Shown piece by piece: positions 8,960-17,228 of a DNA stretch of 64,000 nt (its first letter is position 1; every line of letters begins with the position of its first letter). A model generated the notes under the pieces. The model saw only the letters and a program-made list of their open reading frames with translations, searched no databases and had not been told where the DNA came from. A program made the translations under genes and the position numbers. The DNA is from Acidimicrobiales bacterium. GTDB taxonomy: Bacteria; Actinomycetota; Acidimicrobiia; Acidimicrobiales; Aldehydirespiratoraceae. The stretch covers positions 1-64,000 of the forward strand of contig JAQWLJ010000038.1 of NCBI GenBank assembly GCA_029247365.1, in the 5' to 3' direction.

Positions 8960-9449
8960 GGTCAGATTCCTCTGGAAGGTCGTGGCGGTCTTCGTAGTCG
9001 GCGAACCGCTCGGCGACCCAGCGGCCTACCGGATCATCACCGCCGGCGAGATACCAGGCGTAGTGCGCGTGCAGGCACTTCACTCCGTTGCGGGTTCCGC
9101 CCACGCCGCCCGAAGGCCGGGGACCATCGTGACCGGCGGGGATCTCGGCGTCGCGTTCGGCGGCGTAACAGACGTGAGCTGCATTGATCGCGGCGAGTCC
9201 AACATCGAGTTCGGCGCGCCGGACGCCACCGTCACCCTCGAGTCGTCCGACAATGCGGCGTTCGTACTCCCCGGCCAGCCAGTACAGCGTCGGCATTGGA
9301 CGACCACTCTCGAGGATGGGCGCGTTACGGAGGACCACCGGATCATCATCGGTGTTGCGCACCACGACTTCGTACGCGCCCGCCGGCTCGCGGCCAAGTA
9401 ACTCGGCCACACGGATGCGGTCACCCGCAGGATCGACCTGCTGATTCAT
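8952..9449 (-). CDS. DUF501 domain protein
   Basis: This 165-residue protein matches the actinobacterial DUF501 family. Its recognisable core is LGREPAGAYEVVVRN, the strongly conserved PMPTLYWLAGEYERR-type stretch and GGVGGTRNGVKCLHAHYAWY. Function is unknown. In mycobacteria it sits between ftsB and ppx2. Here it keeps ppx as its 3' neighbour (8-base overlap) but has lost contact with ftsB, replaced at its 5' side by a CoxG-like gene (4-base ATGA overlap). Confidence 0.9.
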   Translation of the reverse strand: MNQQVDPAGDRIRVAELLGREPAGAYEVVVRNTDDDPVVLRNAPILESGRPMPTLYWLAGEYERRIVGRLEGDGGVRRAELDVGLAAINAAHVCYAAERDAEIPAGHDGPRPSGGVGGTRNGVKCLHAHYAWYLAGGDDPVGRWVAERFADYEDRHDLPEESDHV

Positions 9450-10084
9450 CGGCCCGCCACCCGCACAAATCGACGTCGCCGCAGACGCCGTACAGCGGGT
9501 CGCCCCAAGGCCAGCACTGCGGCCAGCGGCAGCAAGCGCTTCATGATCGGACGACGTGCCGTGTCGAGAAGGTCGAGCGCCTCAGGCTCGGGCATCTCGA
9601 TCCGCGGGCCTCCGGTTGGGACAAAGACATCGCTCCCAAGGTGCGTTTCGACAGCAAACGACGCCGCGAGGTTGCCAGCGAACTGGGCCGTGAGCGCCGT
9701 GCTTACCTCGGTGATGACACCGCTACTCATCTGGGCGAAGCGACCCCCGATCTGGAGATCGGTGTCGACGTTGACCTGGGTCGAGTCATCCGACAGCGGC
9801 TCAAGCCGAGCCGTGATGTGCGCCTCGGCATCGCCATGGTTACCAGCGCCGGTCGCTTGCACCGTGATTCGACGCCGATCGTCGTCGTAATTGAACGTGG
9901 CATTGCCTTCGAAGCGGGCCGCAAGCACGCCGAGACGCACCGAGACGATGCCGTCATAACGGTCGCCGTGGACTGCGGTGAGCTGCGCCCCTGGGACACA
10001 TGGGGCCAGGCGGCTCGGATCGTGCAGGAACTGCCAAGCCTCGTCGACGGGACGGGCGATCGAGAACGTGTCGCTCAACTGCAC
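9446..10084 (-). CDS. SRPBCC / CoxG-like carbon-monoxide-dehydrogenase subunit G family protein
   Basis: This 212-residue protein has a START/SRPBCC-like hydrophobic cavity domain (residues 1-145: 'PVDEAWQFLHDPSRLAPCVPGA' region, GNATFNYDD, GGRFAQMSSGVI) followed by a C-terminal hydrophobic stretch and an Arg-rich tail (LLPLAAVLALGRPAVRRLRR). That is the architecture of CoxG, which helps anchor or mature CO dehydrogenase and related Mo hydroxylases at the membrane. It lies 1 base downstream of a MobA-like gene and near XdhC, two more Mo-hydroxylase accessory types. No coxSML structural genes are in the window. Confidence 0.85.
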   Translation of the reverse strand: MQLSDTFSIARPVDEAWQFLHDPSRLAPCVPGAQLTAVHGDRYDGIVSVRLGVLAARFEGNATFNYDDDRRRITVQATGAGNHGDAEAHITARLEPLSDDSTQVNVDTDLQIGGRFAQMSSGVITEVSTALTAQFAGNLAASFAVETHLGSDVFVPTGGPRIEMPEPEALDLLDTARRPIMKRLLPLAAVLALGRPAVRRLRRRRFVRVAGR

Positions 10085-10085
10085 C

Positions 10086-10688
10086 TCAACCCCAACGCCG
10101 AAGGTCTTCGAGGGTGTCGATGTCGTGCGGGTTTCCCTCGACGGGGACCGGCCGCACGAGATCCGGCCGCGACCGCATCAGCGCACGCGCGCCCTCGTCA
10201 CCGCTCACCGGCAGGCTGGCCCACATCGCCGCCGCCAGCCTGACCGGCGGACGAAGATCACCGTCATAGCGCGCCGACGCAAGGTCCTCGTCGACGACCG
10301 CTACGGCATTCCAGATCTCGGTTGTAACGCCAGGACTATCGCCGAGCCCAACGATGATCACACCGTGCCCCCGCGCATCGGCGTAGGCGATAGCGGCCCG
10401 GATCGACGTCGCCTGGCCGTCCTCCCAGAGTTCGTTGTGGAGAAGGGTGACGTCATCCGGCACGATCGACGCGAGGTCAACAGCTCCACTGACAACCACG
10501 ACCTCGTCGACATTGGCTTCGCGCGCTGCGTCGATGACACGACGAACGATGGGAACTCCATCGATTTCCGCCAGCAGCTTGTGCTCGTCTCCGGCAAAAC
10601 GTGAGCCGGCTCCCGCAGCGAGAATTACCGCTGCGATCGACTGGCGGCGTTCATGGGGTCGGGGTTCAGCGTGGTCGGACTCGGTCAC
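10086..10688 (-). CDS. MobA/MocA-like molybdenum cofactor nucleotidyltransferase
   Basis: This protein of about 200 residues has the NTP-transferase signature IAAVILAAGAGSRFAGDEHKLL at its start and GLGDSPGVT around the metal-binding Asp. The family attaches CMP or GMP to molybdopterin, or acts on similar sugar-1-P substrates. With XdhC and CoxG beside it, a role in making MCD cofactor for xanthine- or CO-dehydrogenase-type enzymes is the best reading (inference). The GTG at 10688 is favoured because TAGGCT lies 6 bases upstream; GTG 10694 is also in frame. It leads the operon that continues into CoxG, DUF501 and Ppx. Confidence 0.85.
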   Translation of the reverse strand: MTESDHAEPRPHERRQSIAAVILAAGAGSRFAGDEHKLLAEIDGVPIVRRVIDAAREANVDEVVVVSGAVDLASIVPDDVTLLHNELWEDGQATSIRAAIAYADARGHGVIIVGLGDSPGVTTEIWNAVAVVDEDLASARYDGDLRPPVRLAAAMWASLPVSGDEGARALMRSRPDLVRPVPVEGNPHDIDTLEDLRRWG

Positions 10689-10694
10689 CAACAC

Positions 10695-10704
10695 AGCCTA
10701 GGGT
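10695..10704. promoter_or_regulatory. Bidirectional -10 element with shared TA
   Basis: AGCCTAGGGT contains TAGGGT on the forward strand (10699-10704), 7 bases before ATG 10712, and TAGGCT on the reverse strand (10700 back to 10695), 6 bases before GTG 10688. The two hexamers share the central TA at 10699-10700, so a single element seems to serve both divergent leaderless genes. Confidence 0.6.
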
Positions 10705-10711
10705 CGCTCAC

Positions 10712-11191
10712 ATGGACCCGACCGTTCCCGCCCCTGCTGCGCCGCCAACGCTTCGGGTCACAATGTTGCTCGCCGACTCGGCCCAAGTGGCCGACCGCAA
10801 GCTGTACGTCCTTGGCGGGGGCGTCTCGGTCATCGGGCCGCGCCCCCAACCAATAGGCGTGGCAATCCGCATCGAAGTTCCGTGGGATCGGGCCAACGTG
10901 CCCCATCTGTGGCGACTCGACCTCCTCGATGAGGACGGCCACCCGGTGATGATCAACGAGCAGCCGCTCGTGGTGCATGGGCGTTTCGAGGCTGGCCGAC
11001 CCGCAGGGTTGAAGGCCGGTACGCCTTTGTCGGTGCCCCTTGCGATCACATTCCCGTCTCTACCGGTCCAGCCGGGACAGAGCTACACGTGGCAATTGTC
11101 GATTGATGAAGCGACCCACGTCGACTGGCGACAGTCATTTCATGTACGCGCCGTGCAGACGCAGCCGACCGCACCACCGAAGCCCACCTGA
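10712..11191 (+). CDS. DUF6941-like protein
   Basis: This is a 159-residue soluble beta-rich protein. The core (LLADSAQVADRKLYVLGGG, then IRIEVPWDRANVPHLWRLDL and a C-terminal FPSLPVQPGQSYTWQLSIDE) is the pattern of the actinobacterial DUF6941 family, of unknown function. The N-terminus and C-terminal tail are Pro-rich. ATG 10712 has TAGGGT 7 bases upstream. It is the only forward gene inside the XdhC-MobA group and its 3' end lies 2 bases from the convergent XdhC stop. Confidence 0.75.
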   Translation: MDPTVPAPAAPPTLRVTMLLADSAQVADRKLYVLGGGVSVIGPRPQPIGVAIRIEVPWDRANVPHLWRLDLLDEDGHPVMINEQPLVVHGRFEAGRPAGLKAGTPLSVPLAITFPSLPVQPGQSYTWQLSIDEATHVDWRQSFHVRAVQTQPTAPPKPT

Positions 11192-11193
11192 CG

Positions 11194-12300
11194 TCAGCCG
11201 TGGATCGGACCGCTCGTCGCCGACAGCGCCGCGACCGTTCGGCCAGTTCGTTCGGCGATAATCTCCGCCACGATCGAGATGGCGGTCTCCTCTGGTGTCC
11301 GAGCACCGAGGTCGAGGCCGATTGGTGAGCGCAGCCGAGCGAACCCCGCGTGATCGACGCCGGCATCAACGAGGCGCTTCGTGCGGTCGTCATGGGTCCG
11401 CCGGCTACCCATCACGCCGATGTAGCCGACGCCCGTTGCAAGCGCCCCAGTAACGGCCGGAACGTCGAACTTGGCGTCGTGGGTGAGAATGCAAATGGCA
11501 TCTCGCGGTCCAAGCCCTTCGCCCACCTCGGTCAGCAGTCGGTCAGGCCAGTCGACGACGAGGTCGTCGGCCATCGGAAAGCGCTGACGGGTAGCGAAGA
11601 CCTCACGGGCATCGCAGACGGTGACTCGGTAGCCCAGAACCTTCGCGACTTTGGCCAGCGCGGCGGTGAAGTCGACTGCGCCGAAGATCAGCATTTGGGG
11701 AGGCGGGGCGAACGACTCGATGAACACCGAAACCACGTTCTCGCGTGCCTCGCCATGCTCGCCGTAGTGCCGCAGACCCGATTGGCCGGCGGCGAGCTCG
11801 CCGCGGGCGTCGCGCTCGATGACTCGGTCAAGACCTTCGTCGCCGAGGGTCCCGATCGTGAGCGGGCCAGAGGCCTCATCGGTGCGCACCAGAAGCTTTC
11901 GACCTGCGTTGGGACCCTCGATTACCGTCGCCAAGGCCACCGCCCGTTCGGCCGAGATGTCAGCCTTCAGCGGCGCGTACCAGTCGGCCGGATCAAATGT
12001 TTCGATGAAGAGGTGAATCGTGCCGCCGCACGTGAGCCCGACTGCAAAGGCCTCGTCATCGCTGTATCCGAACGTGACGACTCGGTGGGCGTTGTTCTCG
12101 ATCACGTCGAGCGCCTCGATCACCACGGCGCCCTCGACACACCCTCCGCTTACCGAACCGCGAACATCTTGGTCAACGGTGACGGCCATGGCCGCGCCCG
12201 GAAGCCGAGGGCCAGAGCCGTCGAGGTCGACGACTCGGGCGATAGCAGCCGGTGTGGCGGACCCGACCCAACGGTCGAGCGGGTTGAAGAGCTCTTTCAC
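11194..12300 (-). CDS. XdhC/CoxI-family molybdenum-hydroxylase maturation protein
   Basis: This 368-residue protein has an N-terminal XdhC/CoxI domain (ATPAAIARVVDLDG, GSVSGGCVEGAVVIEA with the conserved GC, FGYSDDEAFAVGLTCGGTI) and a C-terminal Rossmann domain (IFGAVDFTAALAKVAKVLGY, VCDAREVFATRQRFP, ending GARTPEETAISIVAEII). XdhC binds Mo cofactor, promotes sulfuration and inserts it into xanthine dehydrogenase-type enzymes. GTG 12300 is chosen because TAGGGT lies 7 bases upstream (12308-12313); GTG 12309 is the longer alternative. Its partner enzyme is not in the window. Confidence 0.92.
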   Translation of the reverse strand: MKELFNPLDRWVGSATPAAIARVVDLDGSGPRLPGAAMAVTVDQDVRGSVSGGCVEGAVVIEALDVIENNAHRVVTFGYSDDEAFAVGLTCGGTIHLFIETFDPADWYAPLKADISAERAVALATVIEGPNAGRKLLVRTDEASGPLTIGTLGDEGLDRVIERDARGELAAGQSGLRHYGEHGEARENVVSVFIESFAPPPQMLIFGAVDFTAALAKVAKVLGYRVTVCDAREVFATRQRFPMADDLVVDWPDRLLTEVGEGLGPRDAICILTHDAKFDVPAVTGALATGVGYIGVMGSRRTHDDRTKRLVDAGVDHAGFARLRSPIGLDLGARTPEETAISIVAEIIAERTGRTVAALSATSGPIHG

Positions 12301-12370
12301 GCCCTCCACCCTACGCCTGCAGGGCGAGGGACCCTAGATCGCCAAACCCGGAGACCATGGCAGCCGAGAC

Positions 12371-12517
12371 TCAGCCGGCAAAGCGGAGCTGATCAAGCGC
12401 AAAGCGAGACGCAGCGAGCGCAGTGACGGCGGCACCGTTGCGCCGAAGGTCCTGATGTCGGTTCCAGGCCTGCAGCAGTTCGTCGAAGTCAAGGCGAAGA
12501 TCGTTGGTGCTGTTCAT
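12371..12517 (-). CDS. Small uncharacterised protein, 48 residues
   Basis: The frame reads MNSTNDLRLDFDELLQAWNR onward to a natural TGA (48 aa), helical and charged, ending LDQLRFAG. It is too short for usual calling, but ATG 12517 has TAGAGT exactly 7 bases upstream (12525-12530), the same layout as the surrounding genes, and AGAGG just before the start. It diverges from the Lrp/AsnC regulator gene, so it is a natural candidate target of that regulator. I do not recognise a family. Confidence 0.5.
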   Translation of the reverse strand: MNSTNDLRLDFDELLQAWNRHQDLRRNGAAVTALAASRFALDQLRFAG

Positions 12518-12530
12518 GACCTCTACTCTA

Positions 12531-12544
12531 GGAAGGTTCTTTCC
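12531..12544. promoter_or_regulatory. Imperfect palindrome in an AT-rich divergent spacer
   Basis: GGAAGGTTCTTTCC (arms GGAA/TTCC) sits directly upstream of the -10 of the 48-residue gene and within the AT-rich spacer to the Lrp-family gene. Lrp proteins bind degenerate AT-rich palindromes and often regulate themselves and their divergent neighbour, so this is a plausible operator (inference). Confidence 0.35.
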
Positions 12545-12642
12545 ATCAAATCCGTGTTTCTCACCCCGTCAATCCCTCTGATGCCCCTACTTTCATAAAC
12601 TGAATCAATATTTCGGCGTTGTTTTCACGGTAGCCTCGTTCA

Positions 12643-13080
12643 ATGCCCGACACAATCGATCAGCAGATACTTGACGAACTCCAAAGCGATGGACGCATCT
12701 CGTATCGCGACCTCGGTGAACGGGTCGGACTCTCGGCCCCCGCTGTCACCGAACGGGTCCGCCGCCTGGAGCGCCGCGGCGTGATCACGGGTTACACCGC
12801 CACGATCAACCCCGCCGCGCTGGGCTCACCGATCCTGGCGATCATCCGGGTTCACTCCGCTGGGCCCAAGGCACCCGATATCGACGCTCTGGCCGCATCG
12901 ATGCCGGAGGTGATCGAGTGCAACCGAGTCACCGGCAGTGAGAGCCACGTTTTGCGAGCCTGGTGCCGCGACCTCGCCCACCTGGACGAGTTGATCGAGG
13001 CCTTCTGGCAATACGGCGACACGATCACCAATGTGGTCACCGCCACCCCTGTTCAACGGCGGTCGTGTCGCTTCTGGTGA
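12643..13080 (+). CDS. Lrp/AsnC-family transcriptional regulator
   Basis: This 145-residue protein has the standard two-part layout: winged helix-turn-helix DNA-binding domain (DTIDQQILDELQSDGRISYR, then LGERVGLSAPAVTERVRRLE) and a RAM/AsnC effector domain from about residue 65. Members sense amino acids or related small molecules. TAGCCT lies 6 bases upstream of ATG 12643. The nearest divergent gene encodes the 48-residue protein. It converges on ftsB with 16 bases between stops. Confidence 0.93.
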   Translation: MPDTIDQQILDELQSDGRISYRDLGERVGLSAPAVTERVRRLERRGVITGYTATINPAALGSPILAIIRVHSAGPKAPDIDALAASMPEVIECNRVTGSESHVLRAWCRDLAHLDELIEAFWQYGDTITNVVTATPVQRRSCRFW

Positions 13081-13096
13081 ACGACCGGCGCGTCGA

Positions 13097-13411
13097 TCAG
13101 TCGTCGCAGGTGAGCAGCCCCTGCACCACGTAGGTCTCCTCGCCAATCGGGACCCACGTGTTGAAGCAGCGAGCCCGCTCCTCGTTGCGCTTCTCGGCGT
13201 CGCTCAGCTTGGTCTGAGCCTCGAGTCGGGCGATGTCGAGTGCATCGGCTTCAGCCTCTGCCTCGGCCGACTGGCCACGCATATCGATGTACTGGGTGAC
13301 GGGGACGTACGCCAGTGCCCCACACCCACCAAGCGTGGCTGCAATGAGAAATCCGCGCACGACAAGGCCCGACCGAAATGGTCGGCGCTCAGGAGCAGAC
13401 TGTTTCGCCAT
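13097..13411 (-). CDS. FtsB/DivIC-family septum formation protein
   Basis: This 104-residue bitopic membrane protein has a basic N-terminus, one transmembrane helix (residues 17-37, LVVRGFLIAATLGGCGALAY), a coiled coil (about 45-80, Glu/Ala-rich) and a conserved C-terminal piece NTWVPIGEETYVVQG that matches the 'v.pGE..y.v' end of DivIC/FtsB. It stabilises the FtsL-FtsQ part of the divisome. It lies 2 bases after eno, as in other actinobacteria. The usual next gene, DUF501, is displaced by 3.6 kb. Confidence 0.8.
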   Translation of the reverse strand: MAKQSAPERRPFRSGLVVRGFLIAATLGGCGALAYVPVTQYIDMRGQSAEAEAEADALDIARLEAQTKLSDAEKRNEERARCFNTWVPIGEETYVVQGLLTCDD

Positions 13412-13413
13412 GA

Positions 13414-14811
<1,398 letters not shown>

Positions 14812-16251
14812 TCAGTCTGCCAGAGATTCTCGCGATTTCGCCAGCGACCACCAGTCGGTGAGTTGACGCTCATCAGCGGCCCCGAGCGTGGCTGCGTCGC
14901 CGGCCAGCGACTCGACAATTCGGAACCGCCGTGCGAAGCGACCTGCCGCCCCTCGGATCGCATCCTCCGGGTCGATCTCGAGCCGACGAGCGACCTGCAC
15001 CGCAGCGAACAGCAGATCACCGACCTCATGTTCGGACGGATCGTCGCGAACCTCCGCAAGCTCGGACTCGACGTCGGCGTACGCGACTTCAACGCCGCCA
15101 TCCCAGTCAAACCCTGCATTGCACGCGCGCGCCTGCACCTTCGCCGCAAGGGCCAGCCCCGGAAGCGCGGCCGGGATGCCATCCATTGCCGACTCTCGCC
15201 CCTTCTCCTCGGCCTTCACCGCATTCCAGATCGGCATGACCGACGCGGCATCGGTTGCTTCGGTATCGCCGAAAACGTGTGGGTGACGAACAACGAGCTT
15301 GTCGTGGATCTCGCGGGCGACATCGGCAATGGTGAACGAGCCCCGCTCGGCACCGAGACGGGCGTGGAAGTAGATCTGATACAGCAGGTCGCCAAGCTCT
15401 TCGATCAAGTGGTCGTCGAGCTCCGGCGCGTCGATGTCGTCGGCGACAGCTGACCGGGCGTCGAGTGCCTCGAGGACCTCATAGGTCTCTTCGAGGAGAT
15501 GACGCCGCAAGCTCGCGTGTGTCTGTTCTCTGTCCCATGGACACTGCTCGCGTAGGACCCGCACGAGCTCGTCGAACCGAGCGAACTCGTGGGCGACAGG
15601 TTCGGCAAGCTCAGGGATGTAGAGCGACGTCAGATGGTCAGCATCGATGGAACGGTCGATCTCGGACCACGCAACGTCGACGATCGTCTCATCTGGCAAG
15701 CCAAGCCGGTGCAACAGCACCACTCGCTCGGGCGGCTCGTCGACCGCGAGCTTGATATCGCTCAGCACATGGTTCGCATGGGTGTGGGCGACAAGGAGCG
15801 GACCGGTTTGCCCGGCAGCCGCACTGGCAAAGACGTGACCGTCGACGAGACGCACGCCAACCTCCACGGGATCAATGGCGAGTCGCGCCCACACCGCGTC
15901 GAGAAACGAGACCGCCGGAAGGATTTCGATGTCGAACCGTCCAGCCTCGGCTCGCAGAAGCTCGACCGTGCGCTCGAGCACGAGCGGCGAACCAGGGACG
16001 GCGTAGACGACGGAGCAATCAGTCGCCTCAACATCGGCGATCAGTCGTTCGGTGATCTCGACATACACGTCGGCGAACGTGTCAGCAGCCTCGTACACGT
16101 CATCGAACGATGGGGCATCGATGCCGGCGGCGGCCGGATGACGGCTCGTTCGCAACCACACCCGATCGGCACCATCGATCGCAGCGCGGGTCTGGGGCGT
16201 GATCAGCTCGGGGCCCGCCGGACCGAGTCCGACGATCGTCAGCTGGCCCAC
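14812..16251 (-). CDS. mazG: Fusion of tetrapyrrole-methylase-like domain with MazG NTP pyrophosphohydrolase
   Basis: In this 479-residue protein the first ~215 residues are an SAM-dependent tetrapyrrole methylase-like domain (LTIVGLGPAGPELITPQT). The rest is MazG (ELVRVLREQCPWDREQTHAS, LLEETYEVLEA, then HLIEELGDLLYQIYFHARLG), with a second partial MazG-like repeat towards the C-terminus (LLFAAVQVARRLEID). The same fusion is known as YabN in Bacillus. MazG removes non-canonical or excess NTPs; the methylase domain's role is unclear. It lies 5 bases after the SurA-like gene in the mfd operon. Confidence 0.93.
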   Translation of the reverse strand: MGQLTIVGLGPAGPELITPQTRAAIDGADRVWLRTSRHPAAAGIDAPSFDDVYEAADTFADVYVEITERLIADVEATDCSVVYAVPGSPLVLERTVELLRAEAGRFDIEILPAVSFLDAVWARLAIDPVEVGVRLVDGHVFASAAAGQTGPLLVAHTHANHVLSDIKLAVDEPPERVVLLHRLGLPDETIVDVAWSEIDRSIDADHLTSLYIPELAEPVAHEFARFDELVRVLREQCPWDREQTHASLRRHLLEETYEVLEALDARSAVADDIDAPELDDHLIEELGDLLYQIYFHARLGAERGSFTIADVAREIHDKLVVRHPHVFGDTEATDAASVMPIWNAVKAEEKGRESAMDGIPAALPGLALAAKVQARACNAGFDWDGGVEVAYADVESELAEVRDDPSEHEVGDLLFAAVQVARRLEIDPEDAIRGAAGRFARRFRIVESLAGDAATLGAADERQLTDWWSLAKSRESLAD

Positions 16252-16256
16252 AGGCG

Positions 16257-17228
16257 TCAGCCGCCGATCGGCACAACGGAAAGGCTTGCTGTGTCCCAGC
16301 GGCCGTAGCGCGAGTCGACGAACACATCGGCCCCCACAGCGCTGAACCGGGCCAGGGCGTCGGACTCGAGCGCTCGACGAACCTCATCCAATGCCGCCTG
16401 ATTCCCGGCGGAAGCAGTGTTCTGCAGGAGTGCATCGACGGTGGTCGGATCCATCTCGGGGTGGGTATCGGCAGCGAGCGGCCCGATCGAGCGGACCTGG
16501 ATCACGTGCCACCCGAACGACGACTGAACGGGCGCCGAAACCCCGACACCGGTTTCGCGAGCTCCGTCGGCAAACTCCGCCACGAAGTTGGAACTGGGCA
16601 CGCAGCCAAGGTCGCCACCGTTGGGACCCGATGGCCCCGTAGAGAACTCCATCGCCAGCTGGGCGAAGTCCCGACCATCGTCGAGGAGGGTGATGATGTC
16701 GAGCGCGTCCTGCTCGGAGACGAGGAGGACGTGCGCCGAGCACAGGTACTCAGGGGCGTCGGCGGGAACCGAGCCGGCCTCATCGGCTGCGTAACGGTTG
16801 GCAACTGCAATCTCGGCTTGAAGCCCCATCAGGAAAACACCGAAGCCCGAGGACGGGTCGAAGGTGGGGTCGTTGACCATCGCAGTGAGCGCAGTGGCCC
16901 GATCTTGATCGTCGGCGACATAGCCCCGATCAGCGAGTTCGGCCCGCAACGCCGCGTACTGCATCCATTGGGTGATGACCTGACCTGGCACTGCCTTACC
17001 CATGGTGCCGTGGTCGATCGCAGCGGGAACATTGGGCGGCAGCGACTCGAGGATCGCGTGAAGCTCACCAGCCGTGAGTTCTTCATCATGGAAGCTCGCG
17101 ACGACTGCGTCATCGCCGCGCTCGTTGAGCCATGCGAAGGCGATAGCGGCGAGCAGGCCGGCGAGGGCGACGATCGTCAGGCCGAGCCGAACGTTCGAAG
17201 CGGAGGTGGTGGACGAATCAGAGCTCAC
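16257..17228 (-). CDS. Membrane-anchored parvulin-type peptidyl-prolyl isomerase (SurA/PrsA-like)
   Basis: This 323-residue protein has a cytoplasmic N-tail, one signal-anchor helix (residues 13-33, RLGLTIVALAGLLAAIAFAW), a SurA-like N-region with FHDEELTAGELHAILESLP, and a parvulin domain around 160-255 (CSAHVLLVSEQDALDI, FAQLAMEFSTGPSGPNGGDL, SSFGWHVIQV). It probably helps fold secreted proteins outside the membrane. There is no lipobox. The GTG start at 17228 overlaps the mfd TGA (GTGA), so it is translationally coupled to mfd. Confidence 0.85.
   Translation of the reverse strand: MSSDSSTTSASNVRLGLTIVALAGLLAAIAFAWLNERGDDAVVASFHDEELTAGELHAILESLPPNVPAAIDHGTMGKAVPGQVITQWMQYAALRAELADRGYVADDQDRATALTAMVNDPTFDPSSGFGVFLMGLQAEIAVANRYAADEAGSVPADAPEYLCSAHVLLVSEQDALDIITLLDDGRDFAQLAMEFSTGPSGPNGGDLGCVPSSNFVAEFADGARETGVGVSAPVQSSFGWHVIQVRSIGPLAADTHPEMDPTTVDALLQNTASAGNQAALDEVRRALESDALARFSAVGADVFVDSRYGRWDTASLSVVPIGG

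Noticed and set aside
7571-9187. A 538-codon forward open frame over the TIGR03084, Ppx and DUF501 genes
   Set aside because: It is antisense or out of frame to well-supported genes and has no recognisable domain; high GC content keeps such shadow frames open.
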